DNA from: Flammeovirga agarivorans | Lineage (GTDB): Bacteria; Bacteroidota; Bacteroidia; Cytophagales; Flammeovirgaceae | Length of the DNA: 64,000 bases | NCBI RefSeq assembly: GCF_012641475.1 | Contig: NZ_JABAIL010000005.1 | Coordinates: 248,001-312,000 of the forward strand | Reading direction: 5' to 3' | In this document: positions 35,001 to 43,058 of the stretch, piece by piece | How the letters are laid out: each line of letters opens with the position of its first letter | How positions within the stretch are numbered: position 1 is the first letter of the stretch | Position numbers and translations under genes: made by a program | The notes under the pieces: generated by a model | Told to the model about the DNA's origin: nothing | The model's database searches: none | What the model saw: only the letters and a program-made list of their open reading frames with translations

Positions 35001-35387
35001 GAATCGTTTGAATTGTTCAAGTCATTTGTAGCAGAAGTGAACGATGAGATCATTGGTTTCTTATCGAAAGCTCGTATTCCAGTACAAGAGCAACCTCCAA
35101 TGCCTGCACCTCCTCCAATGCCAAAAAGACCGGAACCAAAAGTAACAGCTTCTAAAGCTGAAGCAGGTTCGGCATTAGGCAATGATTCAGCTCCACAAAG
35201 TGCTGATATTCCAGAAGCTCCAAAGGCTCCTGTAGAGGTGGTTAAGCCTCGTCACAGTGACAAAACATATCAAAGAAATGATAGAGTGACTGTGAAATAT
35301 CAAGATGGTACTGTAAAAGAAGGTGTTAAGTACAAGTCTGTTGAAAATGATATTACTAATGGTGCTTGTGTGATCCTAGAAGGATAA
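32010..35387 (+). CDS. secA: Preprotein translocase ATPase SecA
   Basis: The motor that drives unfolded proteins through SecYEG. It is 1125 aa, longer than E. coli SecA (901 aa) but in the Bacteroidota range. Seen are the Walker A MTGEGKTLVG, the DEVDSVLIDDARTP segment with Walker B, the second nucleotide-binding domain with TNMAGRGTDI and RQLRGRSGRQGD, and the scaffold region. After a Pro-rich linker (about 1030-1050, with PPMPAPPPMPKRP) comes a short basic end domain. The zinc-binding CxCxSG tail of proteobacterial SecA is absent, which is usual in this phylum. It is monocistronic with its own promoter and terminator. Confidence 0.97.
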   Translation: MLGSITKLFSKVFGTKSERDLKEIRPYLAKIDAEYQKLKSISDDELRGKTAYFIDYIENGLKGIDDQIQELKDAVENDHKLDLAFKDKTFKEIDKLKKDRNEKLEEILMDILPQAFAVTKETGRRYTENRQLVVTATDYDREMAAKYGNVTIEGDQATWANKWLAAGSEVEWNMIHYDVQLLGGIFLHQGKVGEMMTGEGKTLVGTLPAYLNALAKRGVHVVTVNDYLAKRDSEWNAPLFQFHGLSVDCIDKHQPNSDSRREAYRADITYGTNNEFGFDYLRDNMARDKNDLVQREHHFAMIDEVDSVLIDDARTPLIISGPVPKGDQQEEFGELRPKVQVLVDEQRKMAQKMLNEAKKLIKSGDKVEGGLQLLRVHRSLPKYKPLIKFLGEEGMKQLLQKVEGEYMQDNNRRMPEADEPLLFVIEEKNNSVELTENGIKTVTGHNSPDFFVLPDLATGIGKIENDPEMTDEQKIEAKDALIAEFDTKSQRIHLMKQLLKAYTLFEKDVDYILVDNKVKIVDEQTGRVMEGRRYSDGLHQALEAKENVKIEDATQTYATVTLQNYFRMYHKLTGMTGTAITEAGEFWEIYELDVIQVPTHRPIVRDDREDFVYKTVREKFNAVAEECKRLVDQGRPVLVGTTSVENSELMSRMLKLRGINHQVLNAKQHGREAEVVALAGQKGAVTIATNMAGRGTDIKLPVEVKEAGGLAIIGTSRHESRRVDRQLRGRSGRQGDPGSSQFFVSLEDNLMRLFGSDRIAAVMDRLGLEEGEVIQHSMITKSIERAQRKVEENNFAIRKRLLEYDDVMNYQREVIYRRRRNALSGERLQVDIMNTFFDVASNISETHVGNYEGFKLDALKILGVSTAIKEEGFHQLNEAHLTQELYKEALTHYKAKNEAIWTQAKPIFEKVKAEKGGVVENIVMPFTDGHRMFQINVNLDKALENDGEEVASVLAQNATLAVIDHLWKEHLREMDELKQQVQNAVHEQKDPLLIYKFESFELFKSFVAEVNDEIIGFLSKARIPVQEQPPMPAPPPMPKRPEPKVTASKAEAGSALGNDSAPQSADIPEAPKAPVEVVKPRHSDKTYQRNDRVTVKYQDGTVKEGVKYKSVENDITNGACVILEG

Positions 35388-35414
35388 TTATATGCATCAC
35401 TAAAAATACATTTG

Positions 35415-35450
35415 AGGGTATTTCTGATGATTTCAGAGATACCCTTTTTC
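35415..35450 (+). terminator. Terminator of secA
   Basis: A 13-bp stem (35415-35427 with 35433-35445, one G-U pair) has a 5-base loop and is followed by five T. Confidence 0.88.
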
Positions 35451-35520
35451 TTTTTGTGAAAAAATCAAAGAGATCGTATCATATTGTGATTATCTTTATT
35501 TCTTACTGAGATTAATTCAT

Positions 35521-35528
35521 TAACTTTG
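35521..35528 (+). promoter_or_regulatory. Possible -7 promoter element of the SPOR lipoprotein gene
   Basis: TAACTTTG matches TAnnTTTG and lies 30 bases before the start codon. No TTG is seen at the expected -33 distance, so support is partial. Confidence 0.38.
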
Positions 35529-35558
35529 AAAACATCATAATTAAGGATAAATATTTTT

Positions 35559-36146
35559 ATGAAGTTACTCTTACGATTTACATTAATAGGACTTTTCTTT
35601 GGCACTTTTGCTTGTAAGCCTTCACAGACCACTACAAAAGCATCCGTAGACCTAATTGATACAGATTTATCTGCATATATGCCTCAACCTGATCAAGAAG
35701 ATATGACTAAACCTTCTGAAGTAGAGGAAGAAGTAACAGCAGGTAATGGTATTCCGGAAAACTATGACAATGATAAAGTAGACCAAATCTTAGCAGATCT
35801 ATCTTCTAGAGATCTTGGTGGTATTTCTGTATATAGAATTTTAGTTTACTCTGGTAGCGATAGAGCTAGAGCCGAAGGTGTGGTTTATAACCTAAAAGAA
35901 AGATTTGGTAACTACGAAGTTGATCTGGTATATGACCAACCAAATTATAAAGTTAGAGCAGGATATTACTTTGATCGTTTAACAGCGTATGGTGAGCATA
36001 CTAAGATCAAGAAAAAATACAGACAAGCATTTGTCTTACAAGAGAAGATGGATGTAAATGAGGTATCAAGAAGAATTAAAGAAGCGTCTTCAGCAAAAGA
36101 AGCCGCTGAATTTGGTGTTTCAGAAACAGATGAAAGTGGAGAATAA
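35559..36146 (+). CDS. SPOR-domain-like lipoprotein
   Basis: A 195-aa lipoprotein with lipobox TFAC (Cys19) and an acidic linker (about 25-75). A C-terminal SPOR-like domain (about 93-168) shows the pattern YRILVYSGSDRARAEGV, then VDLVYDQPNYKVRAGYY, then KKYRQAFVLQEKM. SPOR domains bind glycan strands stripped of peptide stems at division sites, so the protein may sit at the septum or patrol peptidoglycan. A short charged tail follows. It is single and converges on the SDR gene at a shared terminator. Confidence 0.85.
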   Translation: MKLLLRFTLIGLFFGTFACKPSQTTTKASVDLIDTDLSAYMPQPDQEDMTKPSEVEEEVTAGNGIPENYDNDKVDQILADLSSRDLGGISVYRILVYSGSDRARAEGVVYNLKERFGNYEVDLVYDQPNYKVRAGYYFDRLTAYGEHTKIKKKYRQAFVLQEKMDVNEVSRRIKEASSAKEAAEFGVSETDESGE

Positions 36147-36164
36147 TCACTTTTATCGTTAATG

Positions 36165-36201
36165 AAAAAGGCCATTCTATATTTAGTAGAATGGCCTTTT
36201 T
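36165..36201. terminator. Bidirectional terminator between the SPOR and SDR genes
   Basis: The perfect 15-bp stem AAAAAGGCCATTCTA pairs with TAGAATGGCCTTTTT around a 7-base loop, between converging genes. Confidence 0.93.
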
Positions 36202-37080
36202 TTATTTTGCTTTTGTATTTGTCTTAATTGCTTTTGCGATATCATCCCAAAGAGGTGATGGTATTGCATCGAGGTGGTTAAACTCTCCAGCACCTTTAAG
36301 CCATTCGCCTCCATCGATTGTTACTACTTCACCGTTCATATATGCGGAGAAATCTGACATTAAATAAGCAGCAAGGTTGGCTAACTCTTGATGTTCCCCA
36401 ACACGGCCTATAGGAACTTTTCCGGCTTCGTCAAATTGTGCGCGAAGGTTTTCAGGGAATAGTCTATCCCATGCTCCTTTTGTAGGGAAAGGGCCAGGTG
36501 CGATAGCATTGGAACGGATCCCATATTTAGCCCATTCGACCGCTAATGATCTTGTCATCGCTAATACTCCTGCTTTAGCACTTGCCGAAGGAACAACATA
36601 TCCAGAACCAGTAGAGGCATAAGTGGTCACTATATTTAGCATAACACCTTTTATACCATTAGCAATCCAATGTTTGCCCATAGCTAAGGTGAAATAATAG
36701 GAACCTTTTAGAACGATGTCCACAATAGTGTCAAATGCTTTATGACTTAATCTTTCAGTTGGACTGATAAAGTTTCCTGCGGCGTTGTTTAATAAGCCCG
36801 TAATTTTACCATGTTTTGCTGTAGCCTCTTTGATCACATTTTCTACTTGATCGTATTTTCTGACATCACAAACCACGTAAAATGGACGTTTTCCAGTTTG
36901 TTCCTCCAATTCATCTGCTGCAGCTAAAAGTTTATCTTCTTTTCTACTACAGATGGTCACGTTAGCTCCGAGTTCAAGAAAATATTTAGTCATTGATTTG
37001 CCAAGACCTGTAGCACCTCCAGTAACTACAAAATGATTCCCTTCTAGGGCATTGTCTCTTAGCATTGGTTTATTATACAT
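36202..37080 (-). CDS. Short-chain dehydrogenase, 2,4-dienoyl-CoA reductase-like
   Basis: A 292-aa NAD(P)-dependent SDR. The cofactor loop is TGGATGLGKS and the following NNAAGNF is the SDR structural motif. The active-site region, TGSGYVVPSASAKAG followed by VEWAKYGIRSN, closely follows mitochondrial/peroxisomal-type 2,4-dienoyl-CoA reductases (DECR1), including the Ser-Ala-Lys that carries the catalytic Lys. The Tyr of TTYAS is the likely partner residue. The role would be reduction of unsaturated fatty acyl-CoA during beta-oxidation. It is divergent from an RND efflux operon, and a 17-bp perfect palindrome lies 62 bases upstream of its start. Confidence 0.88.
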   Translation of the reverse strand: MYNKPMLRDNALEGNHFVVTGGATGLGKSMTKYFLELGANVTICSRKEDKLLAAADELEEQTGKRPFYVVCDVRKYDQVENVIKEATAKHGKITGLLNNAAGNFISPTERLSHKAFDTIVDIVLKGSYYFTLAMGKHWIANGIKGVMLNIVTTYASTGSGYVVPSASAKAGVLAMTRSLAVEWAKYGIRSNAIAPGPFPTKGAWDRLFPENLRAQFDEAGKVPIGRVGEHQELANLAAYLMSDFSAYMNGEVVTIDGGEWLKGAGEFNHLDAIPSPLWDDIAKAIKTNTKAK

Positions 37081-37380
37081 GTTAATGGTCGGTTATTACT
37101 CTAATTTGTAAGGTGACTGTAATTGCAAACTAATATAATGAGTATTCAATTTGAATACATAGAAAATGATAAAAAATAAGTGTATAAAATACTTTTTCAT
37201 TAACGAAGCTTATACTAATTCATTTTCTACTAACTAATAATCTCAAATTTGGTTTTCGGTTCATCTCTAATATTCAAGGTTCATCCTTGATTTTTCAGGC
37301 TTCGTCACCCTTTAATTTATATAGAGGTATAGAATCAGGATGTTTGTGTCATCGTCATCATTCATAAACTTATCAAAACG
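37081..37380. other. Divergent control region between the SDR gene and the RND efflux operon
   Basis: This 300-base gap carries the palindrome at 37142-37158 and a second hairpin, TCAAGG-TTCAT-CCTTGA (37274-37290), on the efflux side. No exact promoter consensus is seen, although CAAATTTGG near 37247 is close to one. Confidence 0.45.
37142..37158. promoter_or_regulatory. Perfect 17-bp palindrome, candidate repressor operator
   Basis: GTATTCAA-T-TTGAATAC has 8-base arms that are exact reverse complements around one base. The size and form suit a dimeric repressor such as TetR or MarR type, which often control RND pumps or fatty-acid genes. No such regulator gene is in the neighbourhood. Confidence 0.45.
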
Positions 37381-38487
37381 ATGAAAAGCAAATATATATA
37401 CCTAATCCTAAGTCCTCTTGTGATAATTATCGCAGTATTCGCAGTGAGTGCATTGCCAGAAAAAACTGCTGAAAATCCGATAGAAGATAAAAGTATCTTA
37501 GCAGTTGAGGTGGATTACGCAAAACTTAAAACGCTTCAAAATACAATTGAAGTAACAGGAAAGTTAAGAGCAAAAGATAGATATGAAATTTATGCAGAAG
37601 TAGAAGGTCGCTTATTACCCTCAGCAAAAAAATTTAGAGAAGGGAATTACTATAAGAAAGGTCAAATACTTTTACAAATAGATCAGCAGGAACGTTACAT
37701 GACATTACTGGCCGATAAAAGTAATTTCATGACAAGTCTAACAGCTATCTTACCAGACCTGAAACAAGACTTCACAGAAAGCTATCCAGCTTGGAATCAA
37801 TATTTAAAAAATCTTGATATAAATAAATCATTACAGCCTTTGCCTGAACCTAAAACAGAAAAGGAAAAGTACTTTATCGCAGGTAATGGGATTTATAGCT
37901 CGTATTATACAATCAAATCATCAGAAGAAAAATTGAGTAAATATACTATCTACGCACCATTTAGTGGGGTGATTTCTAAAAGTGATATTGAAGCGGGTAC
38001 TGCAGTTAGAGCAGGTCAGGAATTAGGAGAAATGGTTAATCTTTCATCTTATGAATTAGAAGTAACAGCACCTTTAAAAGATATCGAACATTTTAAGATT
38101 GGTAATAAAGTAAGATTATTCTCTTCTGAATTAGAAAACGAATGGACTGGAACTGTAATTCGAATTGGTAATACCTTAGATGCCAACTCACAAAGTGTAA
38201 AAGTTTATATACAGACATCGGGTAAAACATTAAAAGAAGGAATGTTTTTAACGGCTCAGGTAAATAGTGAGGCATATAAAGAAGCAGTTCAAATCCCTCG
38301 AAAACTAATATTTGATGGTAATAAAATCTATGTGATTAAGAACAATAAGCTTGCATTACAAGAAATAGAAGTAATGGAAACCTTCAAATCTGATGCTATT
38401 GTTAAGGGTGTTCCGACAGATGCAGCGGTATTGATGACTAACATCAAAAATCCATATGAAGGAATGAAAGTACAAGTATTGAACTAA
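37381..38487 (+). CDS. RND efflux periplasmic adaptor (membrane fusion protein)
   Basis: A 368-aa periplasmic adaptor of a tripartite RND pump. It has a signal anchor (about 5-27), a barrel-sandwich/lipoyl domain split around a short helical hairpin (RYEIYAEVEGRLLPS, later YTIYAPFSGVISKSDIEAG), a beta-barrel domain (about 225-295), and a membrane-proximal domain. No lipobox Cys is present, so it should be held by the N-terminal helix. It opens the operon with the RND pump and TolC-like channel downstream. The pump substrate is unknown. Confidence 0.93.
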   Translation: MKSKYIYLILSPLVIIIAVFAVSALPEKTAENPIEDKSILAVEVDYAKLKTLQNTIEVTGKLRAKDRYEIYAEVEGRLLPSAKKFREGNYYKKGQILLQIDQQERYMTLLADKSNFMTSLTAILPDLKQDFTESYPAWNQYLKNLDINKSLQPLPEPKTEKEKYFIAGNGIYSSYYTIKSSEEKLSKYTIYAPFSGVISKSDIEAGTAVRAGQELGEMVNLSSYELEVTAPLKDIEHFKIGNKVRLFSSELENEWTGTVIRIGNTLDANSQSVKVYIQTSGKTLKEGMFLTAQVNSEAYKEAVQIPRKLIFDGNKIYVIKNNKLALQEIEVMETFKSDAIVKGVPTDAAVLMTNIKNPYEGMKVQVLN

Positions 38488-38499
38488 GCGGGCTGATTC

Positions 38500-41400
38500 A
38501 TGAAAAAGTTAATATCCTATTTTATCAAATTTCCGGTAGCTGTCAACTTAGTGATGGTGTTAATACTGGTTCTTGGATTTATGACTGCGTCTAATATGAC
38601 CAGTACATTTATGCCGAATGCTCCTCAACGTTTTATTTATGTGGATGTGGTCTACCCAGGTTCATCAGCTGAAGAAATAGAGGAAGGTGTGATTCTTAAA
38701 ATCGAAGAAGAACTGAAAGGTTTAGAAGGTTTGGATCAGATTACTTCTTATGCACAAGAAAATGTTGGTAAAATTACCCTTGAAATGTTTAAGGGAACTG
38801 ACATGGATGAAGCATTGACTAGAGTAAAAAATGTGGTAGAAGGTATTCCTTCTTTTCCAGTTGGTGTGGAGTCTGTGGTATCCTCAAAACATGAGGACTC
38901 CAACTTTAGCTTTATGTTTGGTATTACAGGGGAAGGAGTTTCTCTGAAATCACTAAAAGAAACAGCAAGAAAAGTTGAAAAAGACCTACTCGCCAAAAAA
39001 GGTATTTCGAAGATAGAATTATCAGGATTCCCTAATGAAGAAATTGCAGTATTACTCAATGAAGATGCCCTTGAAAGCTACAATATGACTTTTGAAGAAG
39101 TGGCATTAGCAGTTCAAGGAGCCAACTTAGATATGACTGGTGGTAGTATTAAAGATGGTGAGGAAGAGTTTTTTATTAGAGCCAATAATAAAGGATACAC
39201 TTCTGATGAGTTGGACCATATCATCATTAGACAAACTGATAATGGTGGTGTAATTCGACTAAATGATATCGCTAAAGTGGTTGATCAGTGGGAAGATGCT
39301 CCGGCTAGAGCGACACTAAATGGTAAAAGAGCTGTTACAGTAACGATTAACAATACTTTTAGCGAAGATATTCTTCAAACAGCAGAAGAATTACATAAGT
39401 ATATCGAGACATTTAATGCTCAAAATGATGTGTTGCACATAGAAGTCATTAGAGATCAGTCTGATTTATTAGGGCAACGTTTAGAGCTATTAATTGAAAA
39501 TGGTATCGTAGGTATTATTCTCGTTTTGGTATTCTTGTCGTTATTCTTGAATCCAAGAATTGCCTTTTGGGTAGCTTTGGGGATCCCATTTTCCATCTTT
39601 GGTATGTTTATCCTCATCTCATTTACTAGTGTTACGATCAATATGATTTCATTGTTCGCATTGATTGTGGTATTGGGAATATTAGTGGATGATGCCATTG
39701 TGGTTGCAGAGAATATCTACCAACATTATGAAAATGGTAAACCAGCTATTCAAGCAGCAATCGATGGAACTATGGAAGTTTTACCTGCTGTGATTTCAGC
39801 TGTACTAACTACTATCGTAGCCTTCTCTACATTTATTTTCTTAGATGGTACAATGGGAGATTTCTTCAAAGATATGTCATGGATTGTTGGATTGATCTTA
39901 TTCGTTTCTTTGATCGAAGGTTTAATCATTCTACCGGCCCATTTAGCTTTTTCAAAAGCCTTTAAGAAAAATGGTAAAACAGAGGCAAATATTGTAACAA
40001 AAACGGTCGATAAATACCTTTTTAAATTTAGAGACCAAGTGTATAAACCAATTTTGGAATTTACGCTTAGAAATAAAGTATTCACCTTAAGTATTACCGT
40101 TGGCTTGTTTATTTTCTCTATTGGTATGATGGCTAAAAAGGTAGTACCAGCCACTTTCTTTCCCAATATTGAAGGAGACGACATTACAGTCACTTTAGTC
40201 ATGCCGAATGGTACCCAACAAGAAGTCACAGAAAAGGGAGTTCAGCAAATAGAGAAAGCAATTGAAATCGTTAATGATGAATTGAAAGTAAACCAGATCG
40301 ATGAAAAAGACATCATTCAGAAGGTAAATATGGTGTATATGGGTTCTGGTCATCAGGTACAATTTAATCTTACTTTATTAGGAGCAGAACAACGTTTTGG
40401 ATCTGCAGCTGAAGTAAGTAACGCTTTACAAAATGAAATTGGTAAGATTCCCGGAGCTGAATCAATCAGTTTTGCTTCTTTCTCTCCATTTGGAGATCCA
40501 GTAGTAGTTTCTCTGAGAGGAGATGATCTAGAAGAGTTGGCCATTGTAAAGAAAGAGTTGAAGTTACGTATGGAGAAAATGCCTGAGTTGAGAAATGTCA
40601 AAGACAATAACCCAACAGGTAACCGCGAAATTCATATTACTTTAAAAGAGAAAGCTTATCAATTAGGGTTAACAGAGCAAGAGGTAATTTCTCAGATTCG
40701 TCAAGGTTTCTTTGGGTATGAAATTCAAAGAGTACAGAGAGGACAAGATGAAGTGAAAGTATGGGTACGCTATGAAATGAGTAACCGTAATAGTTTTGGA
40801 GATTTGGAAAAAATGAAGATCCGTATGCCAAATGGGGCGGCCTATCCTTTTTCTGAAGTCGCAAATTTCACCATCGTAGACGGCTATTCATCCATTAATC
40901 ATATTGATTTTAACAGGGAGATGAAATTAACGGCCCAATTAAAAAATCCTGATGATGCACTTCCAGATATTCTTAATAAAATCAAGACAGAATTACTTCC
41001 CGATCTATTAAAAGAACACCAAACGGTTTCAGCTGACTTTGATGGACAGAAAAGGGAGCAAGAAAAGGTATCCAACTCTGCTGCTAAAGTGATTCCGATT
41101 GTATTCATTCTAATGTTCACCATTGTAGTCTTTACTCTAAGGTCTTTTAGTCAGTCTTTTATTGTTTTTGCCTTAGTACCTCTAAGTTTTGTTTGGGTGG
41201 TCTTGGCACATTACTTACATGGGTTTGCTATTAGTATGATGTCATTTATGGGAATTATTGCCCTTTTAGGTGTAATGGTAAATGATGCTTTGGTATTGAT
41301 CAATGCATTCAACCTTAACCTCAAGAGAGGTATGTCATTTAATGATGCTCTTATAGATGCTTGTGTTTCAAGATTCCGTCCGATTTTATTGACAACAGTG

Positions 41401-41661
41401 ACTACAGTGGCAGGTATGGCTCCGATGGTATTTGAAACGAGTTTACAGGCTCAATTCCTAATTCCTATGGTGATTACTATCTCTTATGGTATTGCTGGTG
41501 CAACACTGATCACATTGATAGTACTACCTGTTAGTATCAAGATTTTCAACCAGGTGAAAGTAATGTTTAAAGAGTTGAAAACTGGTGAAAAAGTAAATCA
41601 AGAAGCTGTAGAAGCAGCTATTAAAGAACTGGCATACGACTACGAAAATGAAAAAGTATAA
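38500..41661 (+). CDS. RND-family efflux pump, inner-membrane subunit (AcrB-like)
   Basis: A 1053-aa proton-driven transporter with 12 membrane helices and two large periplasmic loops. The proton relay Asp pair of helix 4 is intact in VLGILVDDAIVVAENIY, and the symmetrical second half has LGVMVNDALVLINAF. Length and motifs fit AcrB/MexB-type HAE pumps, not heavy-metal CusA types, because no Met-rich site is visible. The gene begins 12 bases after the adaptor and its end overlaps the TolC-like gene by 14 bases, so translation is coupled. Confidence 0.95.
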   Translation: MKKLISYFIKFPVAVNLVMVLILVLGFMTASNMTSTFMPNAPQRFIYVDVVYPGSSAEEIEEGVILKIEEELKGLEGLDQITSYAQENVGKITLEMFKGTDMDEALTRVKNVVEGIPSFPVGVESVVSSKHEDSNFSFMFGITGEGVSLKSLKETARKVEKDLLAKKGISKIELSGFPNEEIAVLLNEDALESYNMTFEEVALAVQGANLDMTGGSIKDGEEEFFIRANNKGYTSDELDHIIIRQTDNGGVIRLNDIAKVVDQWEDAPARATLNGKRAVTVTINNTFSEDILQTAEELHKYIETFNAQNDVLHIEVIRDQSDLLGQRLELLIENGIVGIILVLVFLSLFLNPRIAFWVALGIPFSIFGMFILISFTSVTINMISLFALIVVLGILVDDAIVVAENIYQHYENGKPAIQAAIDGTMEVLPAVISAVLTTIVAFSTFIFLDGTMGDFFKDMSWIVGLILFVSLIEGLIILPAHLAFSKAFKKNGKTEANIVTKTVDKYLFKFRDQVYKPILEFTLRNKVFTLSITVGLFIFSIGMMAKKVVPATFFPNIEGDDITVTLVMPNGTQQEVTEKGVQQIEKAIEIVNDELKVNQIDEKDIIQKVNMVYMGSGHQVQFNLTLLGAEQRFGSAAEVSNALQNEIGKIPGAESISFASFSPFGDPVVVSLRGDDLEELAIVKKELKLRMEKMPELRNVKDNNPTGNREIHITLKEKAYQLGLTEQEVISQIRQGFFGYEIQRVQRGQDEVKVWVRYEMSNRNSFGDLEKMKIRMPNGAAYPFSEVANFTIVDGYSSINHIDFNREMKLTAQLKNPDDALPDILNKIKTELLPDLLKEHQTVSADFDGQKREQEKVSNSAAKVIPIVFILMFTIVVFTLRSFSQSFIVFALVPLSFVWVVLAHYLHGFAISMMSFMGIIALLGVMVNDALVLINAFNLNLKRGMSFNDALIDACVSRFRPILLTTVTTVAGMAPMVFETSLQAQFLIPMVITISYGIAGATLITLIVLPVSIKIFNQVKVMFKELKTGEKVNQEAVEAAIKELAYDYENEKV

Positions 41662-42991
41662 TATTATCCCTTTATTAATTTTCTGTCTATTAGCAGGAAA
41701 TAGTACTGCTCAAGAAGTATTGAGTATCAATGATGCCATACAATTGGCATTAACCAATAACCATAACTTAAAGGCTGTTGCAGTAAATAAAGAACAAGCA
41801 GAAAATAATGCAACTGCAGGTAATGCAGGTTTACTTCCATCTGTAACAGCTACTGCAGGAGCAGAATATAGTAATAATGATACTGAAATGGAGTTTATGA
41901 ATACTGGAGCTCCAGAAGGTAGTGATAACCGTATGACTTTAGACAATGCGGCATCAACCTCTTACGATGCAAATGTTCGAATGGACTACGTATTGTTTAG
42001 TGGAAATGGAAATAGGTTTACGTTAAATCAACTTAGAGAGAGTGCGACTTTAGAAGATTTGAGGTTCAAACAGGAAGTAGAAAATACTATTCTACAAGTA
42101 GTGGAAGGATTTTATGATATATCAAGAGAACAAGAAAATCTTAATATCGCCAAAGAGACAGTTGTTACTTCCAATAGAAGATTAGAAAGACTTCATAGTA
42201 GATATTTATTAGGCCAAACTAACAAATTAGAAGTTTTGAATGCAGAAGTAGATCTTAACAGTGATAGCACTTCTTATCTTCAAACAGAACAAGCATATTA
42301 TAATTCTATCAGAAAACTGAATGTAGTTATTGGTGCTGATATCAATACCATTTATGAGGTAAACCCTGATTTTGAATTTCTGAGTGGATTAACTGCTGAC
42401 AATGTGTTGGATAAGGCCATGACAGAAAACTTATCTCTTTTGGCTCAATACAAACAAGAAGACATAACAGAACTTGATTTGAAAATCACAAAATCGCAAA
42501 GATCTCCAACAGTTTCGACTTATGCTCAGTATGGCTACAGTAGAATGAATAATGATGCAGGCCAAGTGCTTTATAATGAAAATTTAGGTCTTACAGCAGG
42601 AGTTACTATGTCATTCAATGTATTTAATGGCCATCAACAGAAAAGAACAGAACAAAATGCAAGGTTGAATGTCATTGCTCAGAAGGAAAATACTTTACAG
42701 TTAACTAAAGAGTTGGAGAGAGATGTTATGGATGCTTGGTTTGATTATGACTACAAACAGAAAATAGCGAAAATGGAGGCGAAAAGTATGGAACAGGCGG
42801 AGTTAAACTTTACGCAAACAAAAGAACAATATGAATTAGGACAAGTGACAAGTATTGATTTCCGTACAGCACAAACCAATTTACAAACTGCTAAGAGTAG
42901 ATTAAACGATGCGCTTTATCAGGCAAAAGTTGCAGAATATTCAATTTTACAGTTATCTGGTGACTTACTGAATCAGGTAAATGGACAATAG
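41648..42991 (+). CDS. TolC-family outer-membrane efflux channel
   Basis: A 447-aa outer-membrane factor with a signal peptide (1-21). Two tandem TolC repeats carry long coiled-coil helices, one around NLKAVAVNKEQAENNA and the other around DAWFDYDYKQKIAKMEAKS. It provides the exit duct for the adaptor and RND pump encoded directly upstream, which it overlaps. It is short for the family but complete. A weak hairpin follows and then a sensor kinase gene in the same direction. Confidence 0.93.
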   Translation: MKKYNIIPLLIFCLLAGNSTAQEVLSINDAIQLALTNNHNLKAVAVNKEQAENNATAGNAGLLPSVTATAGAEYSNNDTEMEFMNTGAPEGSDNRMTLDNAASTSYDANVRMDYVLFSGNGNRFTLNQLRESATLEDLRFKQEVENTILQVVEGFYDISREQENLNIAKETVVTSNRRLERLHSRYLLGQTNKLEVLNAEVDLNSDSTSYLQTEQAYYNSIRKLNVVIGADINTIYEVNPDFEFLSGLTADNVLDKAMTENLSLLAQYKQEDITELDLKITKSQRSPTVSTYAQYGYSRMNNDAGQVLYNENLGLTAGVTMSFNVFNGHQQKRTEQNARLNVIAQKENTLQLTKELERDVMDAWFDYDYKQKIAKMEAKSMEQAELNFTQTKEQYELGQVTSIDFRTAQTNLQTAKSRLNDALYQAKVAEYSILQLSGDLLNQVNGQ

Positions 42992-43010
42992 AAAGATATC
43001 AATAACAATG

Positions 43011-43038
43011 AGCCCTTGGAGTTAATGCTCTGAGGGCT
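43011..43038 (+). terminator. Weak terminator or attenuator after the RND operon
   Basis: The stem AGCCCTTGGAG pairs with CTCTGAGGGCT (a two-base internal mismatch) around a 6-base loop, followed by ATTTCTT. The T run is poor, so some readthrough into the kinase gene is likely. Confidence 0.55.
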
Positions 43039-43058
43039 ATTTCTTATATTTGGTAACT

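Noticed and set aside
39750-40229. 159-codon open frame antisense to the RND pump gene
   Set aside because: It lies wholly inside a well-conserved gene on the other strand and its product has no recognisable features.
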